64,000 nucleotides of DNA from Luteibacter anthropi (GTDB taxonomy: Bacteria; Pseudomonadota; Gammaproteobacteria; Xanthomonadales; Rhodanobacteraceae). This document shows, in pieces, positions 1 to 8,615 of this stretch. The position numbers and the translations under genes are program-made. The first letter of the stretch is position 1. Each line of letters begins with the position of its first letter. The DNA lies in contig NZ_JAARLZ010000010.1 of the NCBI RefSeq assembly GCF_011759365.1, positions 1 through 64,000 of the forward strand, given 5' to 3'. The notes beneath the pieces were generated by a model that ran no database searches, was not told the origin of the DNA, and saw only the letters and a list, made by a program, of their open reading frames with translations.

Positions 1-45
1 CACGGCCTCGACCTTGATGGCCGCGGATATTTTTCTATGACCCAT
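1..45 (-). CDS. N-terminus of an unidentified protein, cut by the window edge
   Basis: On the minus strand an ATG at 45 opens a frame that stays open to the edge, giving 15 residues (MGHRKISAAIKVEAV). A GAGGTG ribosome-binding site lies six bases upstream. The basic start loosely resembles the first residues of helix-turn-helix transposase subunits, but 15 residues cannot decide this. The gene runs out of the window to the left. Confidence 0.4.
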   Translation of the reverse strand, partial: MGHRKISAAIKVEAV

Positions 46-150
46 GAATCACCTCGTAGGAGAAGTTTGCTCCTATCGGTGGTCCTGAAAAACCCGGCCA
101 CTACAGCCTTGCGCGCGACCGGCCGTACGGCAACGTTTATCGTTATCGCC

Positions 151-1146
151 TCACCGGTCGCGCGCGAGGCGCGCTCCTACAACATCGGATTCCTTGCGCA
201 TCGCGTAACGACGAGCCAGCACCGCACAGGTCATCAGCTGCACCTGGTGGAACAACATGATCGGCAACACGATCAGTCCGAGCGGATGCCCCGCGAACAG
301 CACCTTCGCCATCGGCACGCCCGAGGCCAGGCTCTTCTTCGAGCCGCAGAACACGATGGTGATCTCGTCTTCCGTACCAAAACCCAGCGCACGCGCACCG
401 TAGCGCGTCACCAGCAGCGCCACCGCCAGCAGCACGATGTTCGCTACGATGAGGCCTGCCAGGATGGGCAGCGGCAGCTGGTGCCAAAGGCCCTGCAATA
501 CGGCAGCACTGAACGCGGTATAGACCACCAGCAGGATCGAGCCACGGTCGACATAGGTCAGCAGCGCCGCATGGCGACGCACCCAGCCGCCGATCCAGCG
601 CTGTGCGACCTGACCGGCCACGAACGGCACGAACAGCTGCAACACGATCACGCCCACCGAATGCCACGACAGGCTGCCCTGCCCCGTACCGGCGATCACC
701 AGGCCCACCAGCAGCGGCGTGATGAAGATCCCCAGCAGGCTAGACGCAGAGGCCGAGACGATGGCCGCCGGCACGTTGCCGCGCGCGATCGAGGTGAAAG
801 CGATGGATGACTGCACCGTCGAGGGCAGTGTGCACAGGAACAGGATGCCCAGGTAGAGATCGGGCGAGACCAGCGGCGACAGCACCGGCTTCAGCAGCAG
901 CCCGAGCAAGGGGAACAGCACGAAGGTGCTGGCAAGCACGGTCAGGTGCAGGCGCCAGTTGGTCATGCCGGCCACCACGGCATCGCGCGACAGCTTGGCG
1001 CCATGCAGGAAGAACAGCAGGGCGATGGCCGCGTCGGTCAGCACCTCGAAGACCTGCGCCGCCGCTCCCCGGCAGGGCAGGAAGCTCGCCAGCAGAACCG
1101 TGGCAATCAGGGACAGGGTGAATCCATCGGGCAGGAAGCGGCGCAT
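151..1146 (-). CDS. SBF-like (bile acid:Na+ symporter family) membrane transporter
   Basis: A 331-residue integral membrane protein with about ten hydrophobic segments, the usual length for the SBF-like family of E. coli YfeH. Recognition rests on the N-terminal pattern (LPDGFTLSLIATVLLASFLP, then IALLFFLHGAKLS) and the central polar-in-membrane stretch FLCTLPSTVQSSIAFTSIARGN. Members are secondary transporters of organic anions; the substrate here is unknown. The gene is divergent from a LysR regulator 98 bp away, which probably controls it. Oddity: the last ten codons (VVGARLARDR) and the stop lie inside a REP-like repeat, so the native C-terminus appears to have been replaced by repeat sequence. 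Confidence 0.85.
   Translation of the reverse strand: MRRFLPDGFTLSLIATVLLASFLPCRGAAAQVFEVLTDAAIALLFFLHGAKLSRDAVVAGMTNWRLHLTVLASTFVLFPLLGLLLKPVLSPLVSPDLYLGILFLCTLPSTVQSSIAFTSIARGNVPAAIVSASASSLLGIFITPLLVGLVIAGTGQGSLSWHSVGVIVLQLFVPFVAGQVAQRWIGGWVRRHAALLTYVDRGSILLVVYTAFSAAVLQGLWHQLPLPILAGLIVANIVLLAVALLVTRYGARALGFGTEDEITIVFCGSKKSLASGVPMAKVLFAGHPLGLIVLPIMLFHQVQLMTCAVLARRYAMRKESDVVGARLARDR
153..182. repeat. REP-like palindromic repeat overlapping a gene end
   Basis: Core ACCGGTCGCGCGC then GAGGCGCGCTCCTACAA, able to fold as GCGCGC...GCGCGC. It overlaps the 3' end of the transporter and encodes its last residues. A partial relative (CGCGCGACCGGCCG) sits at 112-125. At least fourteen further copies occur in the window. 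Confidence 0.85.
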
Positions 1147-1200
1147 GGCGGCGTGACGGTGCGAAGTGAAGGATGTTGCGTATTGCAGCGCCGCAGGCTT

Positions 1201-1238
1201 GATAAGGCAAATCGTTTTATCTGATTCGGTGATATATT
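1201..1238. promoter_or_regulatory. Divergent control region: LysR-type operator and leaderless -10 box
   Basis: GATAA-N11-TTATC (1201-1221) is an interrupted palindrome of the kind bound by LysR-type regulators. Just downstream TATATT (1233-1238) matches a -10 box at five of six positions and ends exactly six bases before the lysR ATG, with no Shine-Dalgarno between. This suggests a leaderless lysR mRNA whose promoter is covered by the operator, i.e. autoregulation. Inferred from sequence only. Confidence 0.5.
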
Positions 1239-1244
1239 TATCGC

Positions 1245-2147
1245 ATGAATGTCTCGATGCGCCAGCTCCGTGCCTTTCTCGCCGTGGCGGGCCACCGGCA
1301 TTTCCGCCGCGCTGCCGACGCCCTGCACCTGACCCAGCCGGCCGTCAGCCGGCTTATCGCGGACCTGGAGGCCGAACTGGACGTGCGCCTGTTCGATCGC
1401 AGCACCCGTGAGGTGGTGCCGACAGAGGCCGGACGCTATCTGGAACAGGCTGTCTCCCGCGTGCTGGACGAACTGGACGGGGTGCTGGCCCATGCGCGTA
1501 CTCAGGCCGATCCGCTGCGCGGCCGCGTACGGATCGCCGCCGTGCCCACGGTGTCTGCCGGATTGGTGCCCAACTGCATCGCCCTTTGCGCCCAGGAACA
1601 CCCGGCGCTGGAAATCCTGCTGCGCGACCAGAGCCAGGCCCAGGTGCTGGATGCCGTGCGCGGTGGTGAGGTGGATTTCGGGCTCACCGTGGAACCGGCC
1701 ACCACCGAGGAATTCGATGCGCAGACGATCCTACGCGATCCGTTTCTGGTCGTGTGCCGTGAGGATCATCCTTTCGTCGAGCGGGAAGCCGTTCCCTGGA
1801 AGGCATTGACCGGTCAGCCGTTGATCCTGCTCGACCATGCTTCTGGCAGCCGGCGGCTTATCGACGAGGTGTTCGCCCGGCGGCAGATTCCCGTGGATAT
1901 CACCCTTGAGGTAGGTCACCCGCATACCGCCTTCCGCATGGTGGAGGCGGGGCTCGGGGTGACCGTCACGCCAGCGCTGTCGCTGGATGCCTTGCGGCCT
2001 GGGCTCGCCGTGCGATCGCTGACGCCCGAGGTGCATCGTGAGGTGACCTTGTTGCGACGCAGGGCGCGATCGCTGTCACCGCCTGCACAGACGGTGTGGG
2101 AGGCGTTTCGTGAGGTAGCTGCCGCGCTGTCTCCCGTGGGGCGTTGA
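1245..2147 (+). CDS. LysR family transcriptional regulator
   Basis: A 300-residue protein of standard LysR length. Residues about 3-62 form the winged helix-turn-helix (RQLRAFLAVAGHRHFRRAAD, LHLTQPAVSRLIADLE, LFDRSTREVVPTEAG); residues about 90-295 form the periplasmic-binding-protein-like effector domain. It acts as a cytoplasmic DNA-binding regulator answering a small molecule. Being divergent from the SBF-like transporter with a palindrome between them, it most likely controls that transporter and itself. The ATG at 1245 follows a -10-like box by six bases, so no ribosome-binding site is expected. Confidence 0.92.
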   Translation: MNVSMRQLRAFLAVAGHRHFRRAADALHLTQPAVSRLIADLEAELDVRLFDRSTREVVPTEAGRYLEQAVSRVLDELDGVLAHARTQADPLRGRVRIAAVPTVSAGLVPNCIALCAQEHPALEILLRDQSQAQVLDAVRGGEVDFGLTVEPATTEEFDAQTILRDPFLVVCREDHPFVEREAVPWKALTGQPLILLDHASGSRRLIDEVFARRQIPVDITLEVGHPHTAFRMVEAGLGVTVTPALSLDALRPGLAVRSLTPEVHREVTLLRRRARSLSPPAQTVWEAFREVAAALSPVGR

Positions 2148-2170
2148 ATGTCGTGCAGCCAGTCGCTTTG

Positions 2171-2261
2171 ACCGGTCGCGCGCAAGGCGCGCTCCTACAA
2201 CGGCGCCTCGGACTCGCGCCCTCACGGAGCAGCTTGTGTAGGAGCGCGCCTTGCGCGCGAC
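2171..2261. repeat. Inverted pair of REP-like repeats
   Basis: ACCGGTCGCGCGCAAGGCGC... at 2171-2200 and its inverse TGTAGGAGCGCGCCTTGCGC... at 2237-2261 face each other across 36 bp. Such doublets can form a long cruciform or act as transcript 3' structures between lysR and the downstream gene. Confidence 0.85.
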
Positions 2262-2351
2262 GCGGCGAAGCCACAACCCACCCCGCCACCGCACTCACGC
2301 CCGCTTAAACGCCCGGCAGGCATGCTCGGGCTTTCACGCCGGAGGGTGCCC

Positions 2352-3050
2352 ATGAGTTACCAGCTGTACTACTGGACGGGATTGCAGGGTCGCGGGGAAT
2401 TCGTGCGCCTGTGCCTGGAAGATGCCGGAGCGGCCTATACCGACGTGGCGCGCATCGAAGGGGACGACGTGATGACGCCCTTCCTCAACGGCGAGCAGGA
2501 GGGTGCCCTGCCTTTCGCCCCGCCGTTCCTCAAGAGCGGCCGGCTGGTGATCGCCCAGGTGGCGAACATCCTCCAGTACCTCGGCCCGCGCCATAACCTG
2601 GTGCCGGAAAGCGAGTCGAAGCGGATCTACGCGCACCAGCTCGAACTGACCATCACCGATTTCATCGTCGAAGTGCATGACACCCACCATCCGGTGGCTG
2701 GCGGCCTCTACTACGAGGACCAGCGTGACGAGGCGAAGCGGCGTTCGAAGGACTTCCGCGAGTCGCGGATTCCGAAGTACCTGGGGTATTTCGAGAAGGC
2801 CATCGAACGGGGTGGCGGGCGGTTTCCGCTACGCGAGCATTCCTATGTGGACCTGTCGCTGTTCCAGGTGATGGCGGGGCTGGAGTACGCCTTTCCGAAG
2901 GCGCTGGCGAAGCAGAAAGTGCCGCTGTTGCGGGATCTGGCCAGGCGGGTGGCCGAGCGGCCGAACATTGCTGCCTATCTCGCCTCGGAGCGGCGGGTGG
3001 CGTTCAACACCACGGGGATTTTCCGGCATTACCCGGAGCTTGATGGCTGA
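2352..3050 (+). CDS. Glutathione S-transferase family protein
   Basis: A 232-residue cytosolic protein. The N-terminal thioredoxin-like domain (residues 1-80; MSYQLYYWTGLQGRGEFVRL) has the Tyr-rich start and the RGEFVRLCLEDAG helix of sigma/Nu-like GSTs; residues about 90-225 form the all-helical domain with a histidine-rich stretch (VEVHDTHHPV). It probably conjugates or reduces electrophiles with glutathione; substrate unknown. I chose ATG 2352 because GGAGGGTG lies four bases upstream; a longer frame starts at 2322 without such a site. The stop codon abuts and shares a base with a REP repeat at 3050. Confidence 0.88.
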   Translation: MSYQLYYWTGLQGRGEFVRLCLEDAGAAYTDVARIEGDDVMTPFLNGEQEGALPFAPPFLKSGRLVIAQVANILQYLGPRHNLVPESESKRIYAHQLELTITDFIVEVHDTHHPVAGGLYYEDQRDEAKRRSKDFRESRIPKYLGYFEKAIERGGGRFPLREHSYVDLSLFQVMAGLEYAFPKALAKQKVPLLRDLARRVAERPNIAAYLASERRVAFNTTGIFRHYPELDG

Positions 3051-3079
3051 CCGGTCGCGCGCAAGGCGCGCTCCTACAA
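3050..3079. repeat. REP-like repeat starting at a stop codon
   Basis: Same core as the other copies (ACCGGTCGCGCGCAAGGCGC, ending CTCCTACAA). Its first A is the last base of the GST stop codon, so insertion was tight against the gene. Confidence 0.85.
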
Positions 3080-3110
3080 AAAGCGGCGGGCCTTGTGTGT
3101 GTCGCTTCGG

Positions 3111-3191
3111 GCCGGTCGCGCGCGAGGCGCGCTCCTACAGGAGCCGTTGTTGTGCAGGGCGGCTTGTGTAGGAGCGCGCCTTGCGCGCGAC
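3111..3191. repeat. Inverted pair of REP-like repeats
   Basis: Copies at 3111-3140 (forward) and 3167-3191 (inverse), separated by 26 bp, fill the space between the GST gene and the convergent DUF2782 gene. Confidence 0.85.
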
Positions 3192-3253
3192 GCGGCGAAG
3201 CCGCAAGCCGGAACGAACGGCAAGTTCGCACCGGCCCGGGTTTCATTAAGTGG

Positions 3254-3769
3254 TCAGTTCGACCCCGCCGGCTTCTGCGGCGCGCCCCACTCATAGACCT
3301 TGTACTGCACCGGGCTCACCGGCCCGTTGCGGCCGCCGGCTTCGTGACGACGGCCCTGGTCGTCCACGCTGTAATACTGTGGTACGCCGTTCTTGGGCGT
3401 CACGATCACCTGGTAGAGCTTGCCGCCACTGCGGTACTCCTCGACCCGGTTGTCGCCTTCCTGGTGTACCGACACCTGCGGCGGCGGATCGCCGCGGCCG
3501 TCCAGGGAGGGAAGATTGTCCGCCGAGACCTTGCGCCCCATCGCATCGGAGGTGGCCGGCGTGGCCTGCCCACCCTGAGCTTCATCGTAGGTCACCGGAC
3601 GCTCGATCGGCTTCTGGCCGGAACGGTCCGGCTCGCCTTCCTTGTGGCCCGGGTCATTGATCGTCGGAGGCGGCAAGGCCTTCAGCTGGGGATCCTGGGC
3701 GGTCTGCGCCGTGGCGGTCTGCGCCAGGGCGATGGCGAGCGCGGCGACGAGGGCGTGCGTGCGGTTCAT
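3254..3769 (-). CDS. DUF2782 domain secreted protein
   Basis: A 171-residue protein with a cleavable signal peptide (MNRTHALVAALAIALAQTATA) followed by a Pro/Asp/Gly-rich low-complexity part and a C-terminal domain (residues about 95-165: VSVHQEGDNRVEEYRSGGKL, YQVIVTPKNGVPQYYSVDD) typical of DUF2782, a family found beside polA in Xanthomonadaceae. Function is unknown; it should be periplasmic. The start at 3769 is supported by the signal peptide and a GGAG site nine bases upstream. It is divergent from polA. Confidence 0.8.
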   Translation of the reverse strand: MNRTHALVAALAIALAQTATAQTAQDPQLKALPPPTINDPGHKEGEPDRSGQKPIERPVTYDEAQGGQATPATSDAMGRKVSADNLPSLDGRGDPPPQVSVHQEGDNRVEEYRSGGKLYQVIVTPKNGVPQYYSVDDQGRRHEAGGRNGPVSPVQYKVYEWGAPQKPAGSN

Positions 3770-3863
3770 GGGAGGTCTCCTTGCGGGCCTGCGAGCATAC
3801 CAAGCGGCATACCCCAATCCACGTGAACAGGCGGCACACGTCGTGCCATGAGAGAATCCACCG

Positions 3864-6596
3864 ATGCCTACGCTCACGCTCATCGACGGGTCTTCGTACC
3901 TGTACCGCGCGTTCCACGCGCTGCCGCCCCTGACCAATGCCCATGGCGAACCCACCGGCGCATTGTTCGGCATCGTCAACATGTTGCGCACCACGATGAA
4001 GGCCGGTTCCGACTACGTCGCCTTCGTCTGCGACGCGCCGGGACGCACCTTCCGCGACGATCTCTACGCCGACTACAAGGCCAACCGGCCGTCGATGCCC
4101 GACGACCTGCGCGCCCAGGTCGAGCCCATGATGAAGATCGTAGGCGCGCTGGGCTTTCCGATCCTGTGCATTCCCGGGGTCGAGGCCGATGACGTCATCG
4201 GTACGCTGGCACGGCAGGCCGCCGCCGCGGGCATCCACACGGTGATCTCCACCGGCGACAAGGATTTCGCCCAGCTCGTGGACGGCCACGTGCTGCTGGT
4301 CAACACCATGACCAGCACCACCATGGACACCGACGGCGTCATCGCCAAGTTCGGCGTGCGCCCCGACCAGATCGTGGACTACCTCACCCTCGTGGGCGAC
4401 ACGGTAGACAACGTGCCCGGCGTGGAAAAGTGCGGCCCCAAGACCGCCGCCAAGTGGCTGGCCGAATACGACAACCTCGACGCGCTACTCGCCGCTGCCG
4501 ACCGCATCGGCGGCAAGATCGGCGAAAACCTGCGCGCGGCCATCCCGCGCCTGCCGCTGTCGCGCGAGCTGGTCACCATCCGCACCGACGTACCGCTGAA
4601 CCAGGGCCCGGCCGACCTCACGATGCGCGAGCGCGACGTCGAGGCCCTGCGCGAGCTGTACGCCCGCTACGACTTCAAGGCGGCGCTCAAGGACCTGGAC
4701 TCCGGCAACCTGCCGGCGCCGGCTGCCTCTTCGGTCGCTGCAGCACCGACCGCTGCCACGACTACCCCTGAAGCCGCCCCGTTCGCGGGAGAGGCCGAAT
4801 ACGAGCTCGTCTTCGACGAAGCACATTTCGCCCGCTGGGTCGAAAAACTCGAAACCGCCCCGCTCATCGCCTTCGACACGGAAACCACCAGCATCGACGC
4901 CATGCAGGCGGAGATCGTCGGCGTGTCGCTGGCCGTGGAACCGGGCAAGGCGGCGTATATCCCGCTGGCACACGATTACCCTGGCGCGCCGAAGCAGCTT
5001 TCGCGCGAGCATGTGCTCGGCGCCCTGAAGCCCATCCTGGAAGACGCCACGCGTCCCAAGGTGGGGCAGCACGGCAAGTACGACATCAACGTGCTCTCGC
5101 ACTACGGCGTGAACGTGCGCGGACTTGCGCACGACACCATGCTCGAGTCGTACGTGTACAACGCCACGGCCACGCGCCACGACATGGACTCCCTGGCCAA
5201 CCGCTACCTCGGCTACACCACCATCAAGTACGAACAGGTGGCCGGCAAGGGCGCCAAGCAGATTCCGTTCTCGCAGGTCGACTGCGACACCGCCTGCCGC
5301 TACGCCGCCGAAGACGCGGACATCACCCTGCGCCTGCACCACGCCCTGTGGCCGAAGCTCGAAGCCGAGCCATCGCTGCGCAAGGTATACGAAGACATCG
5401 AGATTCCGCTCGTGCCCGTGCTGGCGAAGATGGAACGCACCGGCGTGCTCATCGACGCCAACGAGCTGCGCAAGCAGAGCCAGCAGCTGGGCAAGCGCAT
5501 GGTCGAACTCCAGCAGCAGGCCTATGCGGTGGCCGGACACGACTTCAACCTCGATTCGCCCAAGCAGCTGCAGGCCGTGCTGTTCGACGAACTGGGCCTG
5601 CCGGTAAAGGTGAAGACGCCGACCGGCCAGCCCTCCACCAACGAGGAAGCCCTGGAAGCCATCGCCGACGCGCACGAGCTTCCGCGCGTGATCCTCGACT
5701 ATCGCGGACTGGCCAAGCTGCGTTCCACGTATACCGACAAGCTGGCCGGCATCGTCAACCCGCGCACCGGCCGCGTGCATACCAGCTACCACCAGGGCGC
5801 CGTCGCCACGGGCCGCATCAGCTCGTCCGACCCCAACCTGCAAAACATCCCGGTGCGCACCGAAGAAGGCCGGCGCATCCGCCAGGCCTTCGTCGCCCCG
5901 CAAGGCTGGCGCATCCTGGCGGCCGACTATTCGCAGATCGAACTGCGCATCATGGCCCACCTCTCCGGCGACGAAGGCCTCGTGCGCGCCTTTGCCGAAG
6001 GCGGCGACGTGCATCGTGCCACGGCGGCGGAAGTATTCGGCGTCACGCCGGATGAAGTCACCACCAACCAGCGCCGCGCGGCCAAGGCGATCAACTTCGG
6101 CCTGATGTACGGCATGAGCGCCTTCGGGCTGGCCCGCCAGCTCGGCGTGGACCGCGGCGAAGCGTCCGACTACATGGCACGCTACTTCTCGCGCTATCCG
6201 GGCGTGCGCGCCTTCATGGACGCCACCCGCGAACAGGCCCACCAGGACGGCTACGTAAAGACCTGGTTCGGTCGCCGCCTGTACCTGGACAACCTCAGCT
6301 CACGCAACCAGGCACTGCGTGCCGGTGCCGAGCGCGCGGCCATCAATGCCCCGATGCAGGGCACCGCCGCCGACATCATCAAGCGCGCGATGATCGCCGT
6401 GGCCGCATGGACCGAATCACGCGACGACGTGCGCCTGCTCATGCAGGTACACGATGAACTGGTATTCGAGGTGCGCGAGGATGCCGTGGATGACGTGCGC
6501 GCAAACGTCGAACGCCTCATGACCAGTGCAGCGGAACTCAGTGTTCCGCTGCAGGTGGACATCGGCGTGGGCGCAAACTGGGACGAGGCGCACTAG
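3864..6596 (+). CDS. polA: DNA polymerase I
   Basis: A 910-residue enzyme, close to the E. coli length, with all three domains: 5'-3' flap exonuclease (1-290; LIDGSSYLYRAFHALPPL, GVEADDVIGTLA), 3'-5' proofreading exonuclease (about 310-500; acidic FDTETTSID retained, so likely active) and family A polymerase (about 550-905; motif A DYSQIELRIMAHLSGD, motif B RRAAKAINFGLMYG, motif C MQVHDELVFEV). It fills gaps after RNA-primer removal and in excision repair. The ATG is preceded by GAGAAT six bases upstream, a weak version of the leaderless arrangement seen elsewhere here. Confidence 0.98.
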   Translation: MPTLTLIDGSSYLYRAFHALPPLTNAHGEPTGALFGIVNMLRTTMKAGSDYVAFVCDAPGRTFRDDLYADYKANRPSMPDDLRAQVEPMMKIVGALGFPILCIPGVEADDVIGTLARQAAAAGIHTVISTGDKDFAQLVDGHVLLVNTMTSTTMDTDGVIAKFGVRPDQIVDYLTLVGDTVDNVPGVEKCGPKTAAKWLAEYDNLDALLAAADRIGGKIGENLRAAIPRLPLSRELVTIRTDVPLNQGPADLTMRERDVEALRELYARYDFKAALKDLDSGNLPAPAASSVAAAPTAATTTPEAAPFAGEAEYELVFDEAHFARWVEKLETAPLIAFDTETTSIDAMQAEIVGVSLAVEPGKAAYIPLAHDYPGAPKQLSREHVLGALKPILEDATRPKVGQHGKYDINVLSHYGVNVRGLAHDTMLESYVYNATATRHDMDSLANRYLGYTTIKYEQVAGKGAKQIPFSQVDCDTACRYAAEDADITLRLHHALWPKLEAEPSLRKVYEDIEIPLVPVLAKMERTGVLIDANELRKQSQQLGKRMVELQQQAYAVAGHDFNLDSPKQLQAVLFDELGLPVKVKTPTGQPSTNEEALEAIADAHELPRVILDYRGLAKLRSTYTDKLAGIVNPRTGRVHTSYHQGAVATGRISSSDPNLQNIPVRTEEGRRIRQAFVAPQGWRILAADYSQIELRIMAHLSGDEGLVRAFAEGGDVHRATAAEVFGVTPDEVTTNQRRAAKAINFGLMYGMSAFGLARQLGVDRGEASDYMARYFSRYPGVRAFMDATREQAHQDGYVKTWFGRRLYLDNLSSRNQALRAGAERAAINAPMQGTAADIIKRAMIAVAAWTESRDDVRLLMQVHDELVFEVREDAVDDVRANVERLMTSAAELSVPLQVDIGVGANWDEAH

Positions 6597-6614
6597 CGCC
6601 CCGTCCCCGACGGG

Positions 6615-8132
6615 TCAGTTGCCGTTGTCGCTCTTCGGGACATTGTCGGTCTTCGGCAATGGCGCACCCGTGTACTGATTGAACCTCACCGTCTCACCCG
6701 GCCGGCTCAACAGTTTCAGCTGCGGCGCGGCCTCCTTCTTCGGATTGGTGGCCGTGTACCAGAGCTTCAGCGCCTTGAACGAGAACACCTCGTCGAAGTC
6801 CGTGGCGAACGAACCCGGATCCATGGCGACATCGCCCTTGCGGTTCTTGAACCACTTCATCCATGCGGCAGAACCCGGCGGCGGCGAGCAGATGTAGGTA
6901 CCTTCCGGATCGTCCTTGCCCTGCTGGTTGCACAGTTTGAAGCCGGGATTGGCATCCGCGTAGTACGACGGCAGCAGGAACGACATCATGCGGTTCTTCG
7001 TCGTGCTCCACTCAGCGGTGCTATGACAGCTCATGCAGCTGGAATTGGGGTAATTGACGTACGCCTTGCCATTGAAGGTGATGTTGTTGCGTGCACCGTC
7101 ATTCGGCCCCGAGAGACGATCACCCCAGCCCAGTGTCTGCGTGGAATATTTCGGCGCCTTCGGATTGTTCCAGTTCTCCACCAGCTTCCTGGAATCGGCA
7201 CCGGCCGCTTCGTCATTGCCCCACTGCACGCCCAGGGGCACCATCTTGTCCCACGCGTCCTTGCCCGGTGCATTGGCGTCATAGACGAGCGTCATGAATA
7301 CCCAGCCCGTGTCCGGCGAGGACTGCTTGTCCTTGACGATAATGTCGAACTGCGTGACGTAGCCCGTCCACAGGGTGGGATCTTCCGGTGGATCGGCCTC
7401 CGGATTGACCGGAATCATCATGGGCCATTGCGCTGCACCCTTCAGCACCGGCCACCAGTCCGTCGGCTGGGTCTTGTCCGTGGACGAGAACACGGCCGCC
7501 TTGACGATGATGGCGTCTTCCAGGAACTGCGAGTGCTGCGTGTCCAGCGTCGGCTTCATCGCATCGGCGCCCCAGAAGTTCCTGAGCGTCAGCGCCGCGA
7601 TGGAATCGTAGTAGGTCACCACGTTCGTCTGGAAGGTAACCTTCAGCCCCGTACCCGGAAATACGCTGCTGCCGAACTGACCTGCCTGGTAGGTGCCGTG
7701 TATCGCATCGCGCAGGCTGCCCAGCCACGGTTCGTTGTACCAGCCGGCCTTGGCGGCATCCCAGTTGGCGTAATCCAGGATCAGCTTGCGCGCGTTGGGC
7801 GTGACGGCCTCTTTCAAGGCGTTCGCGTAAGCCTCCGCGTTATGCACGTTGATGCGGCCATTGTTGATCGCCTTTCTCCACGGCGGAGGGCCCGCCTGAA
7901 AACGCGCGACTTTCGGCCAATCGTGACTGAGGGAAAACACCGGGCCCGTATAGCTGGATGGCGGCAGGTAGCCGTTGTTTTCCTGAAATGGCGTCGCCGC
8001 CTGCATCGCTGCCAACGAAGGCATGGTCTTGGCGTCGAACGCGCTCCTGGCGGTCTGTGCGCCCACGCTGCCTGATGCCACGACAAGCGAGGCACAGGCC
8101 AGGGCGAGCACCAGTCGGTTGAAACGTTTCAT
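6615..8132 (-). CDS. Secreted protein with one c-type haem motif
   Basis: A 505-residue exported protein: signal peptide MKRFNRLVLALACASLVVASGSVGA cut near residue 26, then a large domain containing one CMSCH haem-attachment motif (about residue 370) and a further Cys pair (LCNQQG, YICSPPPG). Long Trp/Tyr-rich stretches before the haem site do not match a family I can name; it may be a cytochrome subunit of a periplasmic dehydrogenase or oxygenase. I chose ATG 8132 because GGAGGAAA lies just upstream and the signal peptide starts there; the frame continues open to 8507 without support. An AraC regulator lies upstream on the same strand; the gene is convergent with polA, 18 bp apart. Confidence 0.75.
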   Translation of the reverse strand: MKRFNRLVLALACASLVVASGSVGAQTARSAFDAKTMPSLAAMQAATPFQENNGYLPPSSYTGPVFSLSHDWPKVARFQAGPPPWRKAINNGRINVHNAEAYANALKEAVTPNARKLILDYANWDAAKAGWYNEPWLGSLRDAIHGTYQAGQFGSSVFPGTGLKVTFQTNVVTYYDSIAALTLRNFWGADAMKPTLDTQHSQFLEDAIIVKAAVFSSTDKTQPTDWWPVLKGAAQWPMMIPVNPEADPPEDPTLWTGYVTQFDIIVKDKQSSPDTGWVFMTLVYDANAPGKDAWDKMVPLGVQWGNDEAAGADSRKLVENWNNPKAPKYSTQTLGWGDRLSGPNDGARNNITFNGKAYVNYPNSSCMSCHSTAEWSTTKNRMMSFLLPSYYADANPGFKLCNQQGKDDPEGTYICSPPPGSAAWMKWFKNRKGDVAMDPGSFATDFDEVFSFKALKLWYTATNPKKEAAPQLKLLSRPGETVRFNQYTGAPLPKTDNVPKSDNGN

Positions 8133-8371
8133 GCACTTTCCTCCACGGAATGCCGGCGGGTCTTCGGGAAGAAAGGAGGGGGAAGCCGGCGCGCATGCCT
8201 CCACGCGGCCCTGGCGGGTCGCGGGGTCGCATGCCTGTCCGATGTATCCCCTGTCCTTCCACATCCGCCCGGCAGCTGAGCCAGGCGAGCACGCGAAGTA
8301 TCCGCGCGCGCCAATGCGGCGATACGGGCCGATCCGGCAAGGGATCGACGTAACCCGGATGGTGAATCGGC
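8133..8371. other. Intergenic leader upstream of the haem protein gene
   Basis: About 240 bp without a supported gene. It should contain the promoter of the minus-strand haem protein; I see no clear -35/-10 pair. The frame of the haem protein stays open through here, but composition and absence of a site speak against translation. Confidence 0.4.
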
Positions 8372-8409
8372 AAAAAAGAGCCGCCCGCTCCCGGGGAGGG
8401 GCGGACGGC
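8372..8409 (-). terminator. Rho-independent terminator (minus strand)
   Basis: A GC-rich imperfect hairpin (GCCGCCCGCTCC / GGGGCGGACGGC) followed on the minus strand by a run of six T. It would end transcripts from the upstream AraC gene. Between them lies 200 bp containing one unsupported 42-codon frame (8601-8473). Confidence 0.7.
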
Positions 8410-8615
8410 GATGTGGGGAGATTTGGCGGGAAGCGGACGCACTCCGGCGCCCTCGTCCACCTTATGGTTGTTTTATCTGGAAGCTTCCGGGCGATGGCCA
8501 GGACCATGGCGTCCTGCCAGCAACTGCCCGGGGCGTGAATCGGTGAGCAGCATGGCTCCTGGGCCAGCCGCTGTCTTGGACGGAATATCGACGATCGTCA
8601 TGACGTGCGGATGAC

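Noticed and set aside
8133-8507. 125-codon N-terminal extension of the haem protein frame
   Set aside because: A signal peptide and a strong binding site sit at 8132; the extension is low in protein-like composition.
8473-8601. 42-codon minus-strand frame between the AraC gene and the terminator
   Set aside because: No clear ribosome-binding site and no recognisable sequence; kept only as a possibility.
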